A DNA stretch of 29,490 bases from JBFWUW01 sp050247075 (GTDB lineage: Bacteria > Planctomycetota > Planctomycetia > Pirellulales > JBFWUW01), in the NCBI GenBank assembly GCA_050247075.1, contig JBFWUW010000078.1:1-29490 (forward strand), read 5' to 3'. Shown here in pieces: positions 16,303-23,415 of this stretch. A program made the position numbers and the translations under genes. The notes beneath the pieces were generated by a model. The model saw only the letters and a list, made by a program, of their open reading frames with translations, ran no database searches and was not told the DNA's origin. Positions within the stretch are counted from its first letter, which is position 1, and each line of letters opens with the position of its first letter.

Positions 16303-17196
16303 TTAGCCGGCCGTTTGGGCCGTCAGCTTGCCGGCGGCGTTCAGGCCCGCGGCTTTCCACACGGCGTCCAGGGCTTGGGCGGTTTGCTGCACGATCTGAT
16401 CGCGCCGCTGGCCGGCAAGTTGCTTGGAATGCGGGGCAGGCGTGATCGGACCATCGTAGCCCATTTCGGCCAGGGCGGTCAGCACCGCGGCAGAGGGGAT
16501 AACGCCGCTAGGGTTGGGCAACAGCCGAGATTCCTCGCGAATCGTAGCCAAATCGGCCTCGGGCGGACAATCGGCCAGCGAGACGCTGACGATTTGCTGT
16601 GGCGTGAGTTTGCGAACGGCGTCTACAACGTCCGCTCCACCGACATGCATCTGCCAGACATCGACGGCGAAGCCCACACTGGGCCGCAGCACCATGCCGA
16701 TCAACATATTCAAGACAGCCCAAGTGCTGACGAATTCAAACGCCTTGCCCGACCGGTGATATGCCGGCGCGACAATGCCCACGCCCAGCCGCATTCCCAA
16801 CGGTTCCAAGACGGTGGCGATATCGGCCAAGCGCTTGCGGGTGAATTCAAAGTTTTGATGGTACGGCCGATCGTCCGACGCCGGCTGCAAGGTGGTCACG
16901 GCCCGCAGGCAGCCTAGCCCTTGGGCCATTTGCAAGGCTTCCGGCAGGGTCGCCATATCGCGGCGGAACTTGGCGTCGCTATCTTGCCAATCCACCGGGA
17001 GTTGAAAGGTGCCCATTTTCAGCCGGGCACTATCCAGCAGGCGGCGACTTTGCTCTAGGCCGCGCAGTTTGACTTGCTGGCTGAAATCGACCAAGTCCAG
17101 GTCGAGGCCCTTAAATCCATTCGAGAGGGCTTGTTCAATGATTTCGCTCTGCGTTCCAGAAATTCCAAGCGCCGCCGTACTCAGATTTTTGTACAT
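16303..17196 (-). CDS. Sugar phosphate isomerase/epimerase-like TIM barrel (AP_endonuc_2 family), metal site altered
   Basis: This 297-residue protein of the xylose-isomerase-like TIM-barrel family starts at ATG 17196; GGGA lies about 7 nt upstream. The usual landmarks are visible: LSNGFKGLDLDL near the start, GFAVDVWQMH (Asp179 and His184, the usual metal ligands), VSVSLADCPP, RLLPNPSGVIP and GYDGPITP at the end. Two glutamates that normally bind metal appear substituted. The family's G-[LV]-E strand reads GVGIVAP (Gly140), and the terminal [AP]-E-P reads PAP (Ala254). The protein may therefore be catalytically altered or bind ligand without isomerising it. It is probably co-transcribed with the MBL-fold gene. 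No substrate can be assigned. Confidence 0.82.
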   Translation of the reverse strand: MYKNLSTAALGISGTQSEIIEQALSNGFKGLDLDLVDFSQQVKLRGLEQSRRLLDSARLKMGTFQLPVDWQDSDAKFRRDMATLPEALQMAQGLGCLRAVTTLQPASDDRPYHQNFEFTRKRLADIATVLEPLGMRLGVGIVAPAYHRSGKAFEFVSTWAVLNMLIGMVLRPSVGFAVDVWQMHVGGADVVDAVRKLTPQQIVSVSLADCPPEADLATIREESRLLPNPSGVIPSAAVLTALAEMGYDGPITPAPHSKQLAGQRRDQIVQQTAQALDAVWKAAGLNAAGKLTAQTAG

Positions 17197-17259
17197 CAAG
17201 TTTCCCGTGTGATTTGGGCCCCTGCACGATCTTTTTATTCCGTTGGCTCCATGCCTTGC

Positions 17260-17288
17260 ATTATGTCAAATTGCCTCGATTGGTCCAG
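17260..17288 (-). promoter_or_regulatory. Possible promoter for the TIM-barrel/MBL gene pair
   Basis: On the minus strand CTGGAC (-35 position, 17288-17283) and CATAAT (-10 position, 17265-17260) are 17 nt apart. The -10 matches consensus at five positions and the -35 is poor. The inferred leader before ATG 17196 is about 55 nt. Confidence 0.25.
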
Positions 17289-17309
17289 AGGCGTTTATGA
17301 TGCCCATTT

Positions 17310-19433
17310 TCAAGCCCCTTGCGGGTCGATCTGCCGGAACTTGCTTGTGCCTTCGAGTTCGCGGTAGCAATCGGGCAGATCAAATTTTTCCAGGACGTGG
17401 GGCGGCAGCAGCGCTAGCGGCCAATGGTAGTCCTCATTTTCGGCGATTGAAGCGTAGGAGGCCAGGCTTTGTTGCAGTGTGACTTGTACGACACGGTCGC
17501 AGAGCAGCGCGGCAAACAGGCCCGGCAGTGCGCCCCAGCGTTTGGCCACCAGGTGGACTTCCCGGTGGTCAAAGGCGGCCAACCAGTCGAGTACTCGCAA
17601 GACATCCCGCGTGCGCTGCCCCACATACGGGCGGTCGAGCATGAGGCCGTGCGAGGCATGGAAAAAGTCGCTGCCGTAAGGGCTGCTGAAACTGGCCTCG
17701 CCGCAAATGTTGGGCCGCGATTCACCGATCCCCCGCACATCGCAAGCGTAACAGGCCGCACCGGACTCGCCTTCGATTAGCTCCCGCAGCCAGCCTTCGT
17801 CACGCAATTCGGCATCGGCCGATTGATGCGAAACGTACAGCACGGCACGTCCCGGTCCCCGCGCTGGCCGAGAATAGTGCGCCTGGTCGTTTAGTCGCAT
17901 CACCAAGGAAAAGATTCCAGGCTCGGTCTCCACGGCATAACTCGTCGCATGGGGACGCGGGTAGCCACGCGGCTTGATCGTCCGCAAGATGCGGTACTCC
18001 GGAGGATTCTGCCCGTCGTCAGGCACGGCGGGCAGCTTGAGAATCTCTCTCGCGGCTTGCCTTAACTCCTCGCCTTGCAGCGGCTTTCGCGACGTGGCCA
18101 GGCTTTGCGACTTTTCTCGTGTGAAGTCGAACACCGTTCGCGATTGCAATTCTGCGACCTGGCCATGCGAAGTACACCACAAAGTCTCATCCGTCTCGAT
18201 GGTGGTGGCCGGTTCGGTATTTTGGTCTGAAACGCCCGTGACTTTGTTGAACCAGCCGTACATCGCCTCTCGGTTTTCTTGCGAGTAGCCATGTTCAGTC
18301 GGACCGATATGCAACTGAATATTGTCCGGATGTCCCAGCAGCGAATAGAGCCGCTTGAGCCGCGTATAGGCCTCGATGGCCCCCCGGGCGTCGAAGTAAT
18401 CGCGCTCCTTGGCCAAGATGATCACCGGCTTGGGGGCCATGGCCGCCAGGAAGTCGGAATGATCCAAGCCCAATGCCAATGCTCGCGGCGGACATTGTTC
18501 CGTATCGGCCGGCAGCTCGTTCTCCAGATTGCGGCGAAACGTGGTCACAAAACAGCCCGGCGCAGCCATCGTCCAGCGTTTTTCCAGGCCGCAGAGCCAG
18601 GTTGTCATGGTGCCGCCGCCGGAGTTGCCGGTAATACCCACATGTCGCGGATCAACCTCCTCGCGGGTCAGCAGATAATCGAGCGCGCGAATGCCGTCCC
18701 AAGCCCGCCACGCGCCGAAGAACTCACCTACCACAACCTGCTGATTGCCGGCATGAAGATGTTCCGACGTACCCACGCCGCGCCGCGGCTGCCAGTTTGC
18801 ATCGACATACTGCATGCGTTCGCCTTGGCCGATGGGGTCAAAGATCAGGGTCACGTATCCCAGCCGGGCCAACGATTGGACGAAACTTTGATACGCGTCG
18901 ATGGCCTTGCCATTGGCCGAATGGCCGCACGAGCCTACTACGCCGGGCAGAGGAAACTTGCGCCCTTTGGGAATATACAGATTGGCCGTTACCAGCAGGC
19001 CTGGCCGGCTCTCGAAAATCACCTTCTCAATGGTGTATTCCTCGCGATCGACCACACCCGTCACACGGGGGTTCAGTGGCGTGCGTTCCGGCTCCGGCCC
19101 AAAACATTGGCGAATTCTGTCTTGCACGCCCCGAACGTAGGTTTGGGCATCGGCGGTGGTTTGCAGGGCATCGCGGGCCTCATTGGCTGCCTGTTCGATC
19201 CGCCGAACTTGGGCGACAAGAAATTCTTGCACCATACGCGGAAAGCGATTGAGCGGCTCGAGCGCGGCCGCGGAATCACCTTCCGCCGCCCGCGACAATG
19301 CATTGCCCAGCAACCTCCAGCCAGCCAAGCCAGCGGCGGAAACAACCGCGGCCCGCAACATGGCCCGCCGATGAAGAGAGGAAGGAGTGTCGAATGCGGA
19401 GTGTCGAGTGTCGAATGGATTCTGTTGGGACAT
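17310..19433 (-). CDS. Tat-exported double alpha/beta-hydrolase protein (acetyl-xylan-esterase-like)
   Basis: This large (707 residues) exported alpha/beta hydrolase starts at ATG 19433, giving a Tat-type signal: LHRRAMLRAAVVSAAGLAGW at about residues 20-39. The first hydrolase domain (about 125-390) is of the acetyl-xylan-esterase/dienelactone-hydrolase type. The nucleophile Ser271 lies in GNSGGGT, possible acids Asp345/Asp348 lie in ERDYFDARGA, and His381 lies in GPTEHGYS. A linker follows. A second hydrolase-like domain covers about 530-690 (VLYVSHQSAD, CDVRGIGESRP); its nucleophile elbow reads LVAKRWGALPG, with no serine in the G-x-S-x-G position, so it is probably a structural or binding domain. 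The substrate is likely an ester on plant or algal polysaccharide, by inference. Residues 6-19 are encoded by a short tandem DNA repeat. Confidence 0.85.
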   Translation of the reverse strand: MSQQNPFDTRHSAFDTPSSLHRRAMLRAAVVSAAGLAGWRLLGNALSRAAEGDSAAALEPLNRFPRMVQEFLVAQVRRIEQAANEARDALQTTADAQTYVRGVQDRIRQCFGPEPERTPLNPRVTGVVDREEYTIEKVIFESRPGLLVTANLYIPKGRKFPLPGVVGSCGHSANGKAIDAYQSFVQSLARLGYVTLIFDPIGQGERMQYVDANWQPRRGVGTSEHLHAGNQQVVVGEFFGAWRAWDGIRALDYLLTREEVDPRHVGITGNSGGGTMTTWLCGLEKRWTMAAPGCFVTTFRRNLENELPADTEQCPPRALALGLDHSDFLAAMAPKPVIILAKERDYFDARGAIEAYTRLKRLYSLLGHPDNIQLHIGPTEHGYSQENREAMYGWFNKVTGVSDQNTEPATTIETDETLWCTSHGQVAELQSRTVFDFTREKSQSLATSRKPLQGEELRQAAREILKLPAVPDDGQNPPEYRILRTIKPRGYPRPHATSYAVETEPGIFSLVMRLNDQAHYSRPARGPGRAVLYVSHQSADAELRDEGWLRELIEGESGAACYACDVRGIGESRPNICGEASFSSPYGSDFFHASHGLMLDRPYVGQRTRDVLRVLDWLAAFDHREVHLVAKRWGALPGLFAALLCDRVVQVTLQQSLASYASIAENEDYHWPLALLPPHVLEKFDLPDCYRELEGTSKFRQIDPQGA
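19387..19417. repeat. Short imperfect tandem repeat within the start of a coding region
   Basis: The unit GTGTCGA occurs three times, twice extended to GTGTCGAATG (19387-19396, 19401-19407, 19408-19417). On the minus strand it encodes the FDT/RHSA/FDT-like stretch just before the Tat motif of the double hydrolase. Confidence 0.7.
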
Positions 19434-19665
19434 AATCGGGCCTTGAAGGCATATTGTCGGTGGAAATGGCAAGGGTGTCGATCTAAGGGTAAGAGGGCCG
19501 ATTGCCGCAGGCAAGAAAAACCAGCGGCACCTTCACATCGTTCTGACCTTCACATGGGCGGGAAGCAGTATTTTCGTCTCGGAAGGGGACGGTGCAATTC
19601 GCGGGCATCGGCGATAGAATCGCCATCTGCGAATGGCGGGTTCAACGCATCCTTGGAGTCTTCCC

Positions 19666-20823
19666 TTGTACGACATTCTCTTGCGTAATGGCACTGTTAT
19701 CGATCCGGTTCAGCGGTTGCATGCGCGTCGCGAAGTTGCCATTTTCGGCGGCCGTATCGCCGCCTTGCTGGATGCCGGGACCGATGCGCCGGCCCGGCAG
19801 ACGATTGATGTCAATGGCCAGTATGTCGTGCCGGGCCTGATCGACATGCATGTGCATGCCTTTGAGGGCGTCATCCATTTTGGGGTCGATATCGATGCCC
19901 TTTGCCTGGCTCGCGGCGTCACCACGGCTTTGGACCTCGGGTCGTGCGGCGGGCTGATGCTGGACGGCTTGCGGCGGTATGTGCTCGATGTCTGCCGCAC
20001 GCGGCTGTTCACGCTCTGCCATATTTCCGCCAAGGGAATGCTGGGCAGCCTGCACGATATGCCACACCTGGGCGATCTTGATGACCTGCGCTACGTCGAT
20101 CCGGAGTTTTGTGCCCGCACCGTCGAACAACACCGTGACAAGGTCTTGGGGGTTAAGGTCCGCCTGACCGATGTGTTGGCCGAAGGGGGCAAGCATGAAC
20201 TCCCCGGATTGCTGCGGGCACGGGAGGCGGCCGATGCGGCGAACGTTCCATTGGTGGTTCACATGCCCGACTCGACGTTGCCGCTCGACCGCATTCTGCA
20301 GGAGATGCGCCCCGGCGACATGTTGACGCACGTTTTTCACGGACGCCGCTGCGGCACGCTTACGCCCGAGGGGGCTGTTTGGCCGCGGCTGCGCGAACTG
20401 GTTGCCGGCGGACTGTGGCTGGACGTGGGGCACGGTGTCGGCAGTTTCTGCTGGAAGACCGCCCGGCGGGCCTTGGGCGAAGGGCTGCTGCCGCATTTTA
20501 TTTCCAGCGATATGCACCAGTACAACATTCACGGGCCGGTATTTGACCTGGTAACGACGATGGACAAGTTCTTGCATTTGGGCATGAGCCTGGACGAAGT
20601 CGTCGAACGGGCCACGCTGCTGCCTGCCCGCTTCTTGCATCTCGAAGATGAGATTGGCACGTTGCGACCAGGGGCGGCGGCCGATGTGACCGTATTGCAA
20701 GTCATCGAAGGGGAGTTCCCGCTGACTGATACGATGGGCGTAACCGAAATCGGCACGCGGCACCTGGAGCCGCGGGTGGTCCTTTTGGCCGGCCAACCGG
20801 TGGGTGTTCTGCCTCGGGGGTGA
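19666..20823 (+). CDS. Metal-dependent amidohydrolase (dihydroorotase-like; amidohydrolase/deacetylase group)
   Basis: An amidohydrolase-superfamily enzyme with a bimetal site: His62-x-His64 in GLIDMHVHAF, Lys164 (GVKVRL) as the carboxylated bridging lysine, His199 (VVHMPD), His222 (LTHVFHG) and Asp282 (SSDMH). The beta-sandwich ends are MYDILLRNGTVIDP at the start and GTLRPGAAADVTVLQV near the end. TTG 19666 was chosen because GGAG lies 7 nt upstream and because the family normally opens within a few residues of Y-D-[IL]-L-[LI]-[RK]-[NG]-G; ATG 19633 would add 11 residues. The 385-residue length suits the amidohydrolase/deacetylase proteins of EF_0837 type more than true dihydroorotase, and no pyrimidine gene is near. 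The stop TGA overlaps the ATG of the kinase gene by one base, suggesting coupled translation. The substrate is unknown. Confidence 0.85.
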   Translation: MYDILLRNGTVIDPVQRLHARREVAIFGGRIAALLDAGTDAPARQTIDVNGQYVVPGLIDMHVHAFEGVIHFGVDIDALCLARGVTTALDLGSCGGLMLDGLRRYVLDVCRTRLFTLCHISAKGMLGSLHDMPHLGDLDDLRYVDPEFCARTVEQHRDKVLGVKVRLTDVLAEGGKHELPGLLRAREAADAANVPLVVHMPDSTLPLDRILQEMRPGDMLTHVFHGRRCGTLTPEGAVWPRLRELVAGGLWLDVGHGVGSFCWKTARRALGEGLLPHFISSDMHQYNIHGPVFDLVTTMDKFLHLGMSLDEVVERATLLPARFLHLEDEIGTLRPGAAADVTVLQVIEGEFPLTDTMGVTEIGTRHLEPRVVLLAGQPVGVLPRG

Positions 20824-22436
20824 TGTTTCGTGACGAGGGATTCGCCGCCAAGGCATGGATTCTCAGGCCCTTGCGCGGTATCGTCGAAGGCGACCGTGTC
20901 CAACACTGGCCGGCCTTGTCGAACGGGGGTCATGGCATGTCGCAACTGTTGTCGGATCTGCTGGCCCAACGCGCGCCGCGGGTTGACGAACCAATGGTCC
21001 GAGATCTTTCCGACCTGTGCGCGCACGGCCAGGAAGGGCCGCTGCTGGTGCATCTGGCCCGCGTGCGCTATTTGCCCAAGTACTTGCGTGATTTCTCGGC
21101 GGTGCAAATTGCCGAGCATCTGCAATTGCTGGCGATGCTGCGCGAGGACCGGCCGGTGATGTCGGCGATTCGCGAGGCCGAGGGGACGCGGCGGTTCGAT
21201 GTTGTGGTGGCCGGTTACGACATGGTTGGCGTTTCGGCCTGTGTGACCGGCAGCCTGGCCGAACTAGGCCTGGCCATCATCGAAATAGATGTTGTGACGT
21301 ACGAGCCGGCGGTCGAGGCCGAGGACTCCGCCCCTTCGCCGTCCTCCGGCCGTTCGATCATGTCGCTGCAGGTCATTCAAAGTGTGGCGGGCGACAATGC
21401 GCGGCAATTGTCCATCAAACTACAGAACCGTTTGTTGGCCGCCTATTGGCACTTGGCGCGGGGCCAGTTGCAAGCCGCGCTGGACGAGACCGACATTACC
21501 GATGAACTGGTCGGCACGATCATCGACGAGCGTTACCGGTTGGAACGGTTTCTGGCACAAGGGGGGATGGGCAAAGTCTATCTGGCCACGCAGGTAGACC
21601 TGGACCGGCAAGTGGTCGTAAAACTGTTGCGATCCGAGTACACGCGGGAAGAAGGCTTTGTCGAGAGCCTGCTGCGCGAAGCCCGCCTGCTAGCGCAGGT
21701 ACGGTCGTTTCACGTCGTCAGCGTCTACGCCACGGGCTTGTTTCAAGAACAGTGCTGGATGGCGCTGGAACACCTGGCCGGCGGCGACGTAGGGCGCTGG
21801 ATGCAAAAGCATGGCGTGCCATCGGGCCCGCTAGCGGCCCGCTGGATGCGCGATGCGCTGCGCGGGTTGGTCTACATCCATCGCGATGTGGGCCTGATCC
21901 ATTGCGACATCAAGCCGACCAATATGCTGCTCGATGTCGGCCTGAACGCGAAACTAAGCGATCTGGGCTTGAGCCAGTTGCACCGCGATGCGCGGGCCTC
22001 CGAGGATGGAAAAATCCGCGGCACGTTGTGGTACATGTCGCCCGAACAATCGCGCGGCGAAGCCCTAGACGAACGGTCGGACTTGTTCAGCCTGGGGAGC
22101 ACGTTCTACCACATCCTGTCGGGCGAAGCCCCCTACAACGCCTCGACCGCGGCCGAGATTCTGGCGCGCGTGGGACGCGGCGACCATGTGCCGCTGGGGC
22201 TGAGGTCGCCGAGTACTTCGCCAGCGCTGGCCGCGATTGTGGAACGGTTGATGCAGCCAGATCCCTTGCGCCGCTACCAGGAAGCTGCAGTGGCGCTGGC
22301 CGACCTGGAAAGCTACCTCGGCCGGTCAAGAATCCTTTCGGCGGGTTCGCCCCTGTCCGGCAAACTTCCTGACACCACCTTGCATGTGCCTCGGGGCCAG
22401 CAAACTTCCCAATCGGCCAACACTGTCGGCCACTAA
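20823..22436 (+). CDS. Serine/threonine protein kinase with an N-terminal GlnD/ACT-like region
   Basis: The Hanks-type kinase domain is at about residues 236-500: glycine loop LAQGGMGKVYLA, ATP-binding Lys267 (VVVKLL), Glu286 (REARLL), catalytic loop HCDIKPTN with Asp362, metal-binding DLG (Asp380), and GTLWYMSPEQ. Cysteine replaces arginine before the catalytic Asp, making it a non-RD kinase. Ahead of it, YLPKYLRDFSAVQIAEHLQL and the ACT-like DVVVAGYDMVGVSACVTG with SLAELGLAIIEIDVVTY (about 125-160) resemble the C-terminal part of PII-uridylyltransferase GlnD. No transmembrane segment is visible, unlike many PknB-type receptors. The start is ATG 20823, overlapping the amidohydrolase stop (TGATG); ATG 20937, preceded by GGGGGT, is an alternative that keeps all domains. 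The protein is 537 residues. The ACT assignment is by eye. Confidence 0.85.
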   Translation: MFRDEGFAAKAWILRPLRGIVEGDRVQHWPALSNGGHGMSQLLSDLLAQRAPRVDEPMVRDLSDLCAHGQEGPLLVHLARVRYLPKYLRDFSAVQIAEHLQLLAMLREDRPVMSAIREAEGTRRFDVVVAGYDMVGVSACVTGSLAELGLAIIEIDVVTYEPAVEAEDSAPSPSSGRSIMSLQVIQSVAGDNARQLSIKLQNRLLAAYWHLARGQLQAALDETDITDELVGTIIDERYRLERFLAQGGMGKVYLATQVDLDRQVVVKLLRSEYTREEGFVESLLREARLLAQVRSFHVVSVYATGLFQEQCWMALEHLAGGDVGRWMQKHGVPSGPLAARWMRDALRGLVYIHRDVGLIHCDIKPTNMLLDVGLNAKLSDLGLSQLHRDARASEDGKIRGTLWYMSPEQSRGEALDERSDLFSLGSTFYHILSGEAPYNASTAAEILARVGRGDHVPLGLRSPSTSPALAAIVERLMQPDPLRRYQEAAVALADLESYLGRSRILSAGSPLSGKLPDTTLHVPRGQQTSQSANTVGH

Positions 22437-22450
22437 TATTGGACTTCGCC

Positions 22451-23179
22451 ATGCTCGCCCGCGTGCTAGAACCCGAGGTCATGGACACTCCGGAAGAGGC
22501 CCTGGCTTACGATGCCATGGACCACTCCGAGGTCAACCGGTTGTTCGTGGATGATTTTCTGCGGGCGGCGGCCGGCCGGCCCGGGCAGGCGATCGACGTC
22601 GCCGCGGCGCTGGCTTCCCTGCAATTGGCTCCCACAAATCACACGGCCGTCTTGCTGGACCTGGGGACTGGCACCGCGCAGATTCCGGTGGAACTATGCC
22701 GCCGCGATGCGGGCTTTCGCGTGTTAGCGGTCGATCTGTCGCCTAGCATGTTGAATTTGGCCCGGAGCAAGATCGAGGTCGCCAGCCTGACGTCATCCAT
22801 TCGCCTGGATCTGGTCGATGCCAAGGGTCTGACCTACGCCGATGGCCGCTTTGCCGCCGTGATGTCCAATAGCATCGTGCATCACATACCTGAACCCGCG
22901 CAGTCTCTGGCCGAGGCATTGCGGGTGCTGGCACCCGGCGGCTTGATCTTCTTTCGCGATCTGCTCCGGCCCGCCGATGGCTCCACCGTGGAGTTGTTGG
23001 TTGAGACTTACGCGGCTGATTGCACCGAGCATCAGCGGCAATTGTTCGATGACTCGTTGCGTGCCGCGTTAACCCTCGACGAAATTCGCGGCATCGTCCA
23101 GGCCTCGGGGCAAGATCCCCAACAAGTACATCAGACCAGCGACCGCCATTGGACGTGGAGTGCCCGCATCGGCGGATAG
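22451..23179 (+). CDS. Class I SAM-dependent methyltransferase
   Basis: This 242-residue protein starts at ATG 22451, 14 bp after the kinase stop, so it probably belongs to the kinase transcript. A helical N-terminal part (MLARVLEPEVMDTPEEAL, then YDAMDHSEVN) precedes the Rossmann fold. Motif I LLDLGTGTAQIPVEL is at about residues 69-83, the acidic second strand is LAVDLSPSMLNLARSK, motif IV includes FAAVMSNSIVHHIPEP, and LAPGGLIFFRDLLRP follows. The acidic N-terminus with Y-D-x-M-D-H is a distinctive feature of this planctomycete-type methyltransferase, recalled from family pattern only. The substrate is unknown. Its fixed position after the kinase makes it a candidate target or output of that kinase, by inference. 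Confidence 0.82.
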   Translation: MLARVLEPEVMDTPEEALAYDAMDHSEVNRLFVDDFLRAAAGRPGQAIDVAAALASLQLAPTNHTAVLLDLGTGTAQIPVELCRRDAGFRVLAVDLSPSMLNLARSKIEVASLTSSIRLDLVDAKGLTYADGRFAAVMSNSIVHHIPEPAQSLAEALRVLAPGGLIFFRDLLRPADGSTVELLVETYAADCTEHQRQLFDDSLRAALTLDEIRGIVQASGQDPQQVHQTSDRHWTWSARIGG

Positions 23180-23239
23180 AGTCGCCATCGATCTGTGATG
23201 GAATCGCCCCCACAACTGCCGCGCATTGGGATCCGACAT

Positions 23240-23309
23240 GAAATAGCTTCCCCGTTCGGCTCCCTCTCCCGGAGTACCGGGAGAGGGAGCCGAACGGGGA
23301 AGTTATTTC
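23240..23309. repeat. 70-nt near-perfect palindrome (family C core)
   Basis: Two 33-nt arms (23240-23272 and 23277-23309) with a single mismatch surround the loop AGTA. The innermost 11 nt of the arm, CCCTCTCCCGG, and the loop are the same as in the family C hairpin at 29439-29464. It lies 60 nt after the methyltransferase stop. It could terminate transcription, though the following sequence is TTATTTCG rather than a T-run. Confidence 0.92.
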
Positions 23310-23415
23310 GTACCGAATCCTTGGTGGACGAACGGCGATTGCTGAACCATACTGCAACGCAATCCTTTCCGCGGCCGCCGCGACGAATTCAAGCATACAA
23401 CGATGGAGGAACAAT

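Noticed and set aside
18279..19688. Plus-strand open frame of 469 codons opposite the double hydrolase
   Set aside because: The composition is Arg/Gly/His-rich without domains, as expected for an antisense shadow of a GC-rich gene; the minus-strand gene has Tat and hydrolase motifs.
19666..20823. Dihydroorotase (pyrC) for the amidohydrolase
   Set aside because: Length and motifs suit the broader amidohydrolase/deacetylase group; no pyrimidine genes are nearby and the substrate arginine/asparagine pattern of dihydroorotase was not seen.
19642..20856. Minus-strand open frame of 404 codons opposite the amidohydrolase
   Set aside because: The metal-site motifs are all on the plus strand; the antisense product is rich in Gln/Arg/Pro with no recognisable fold.
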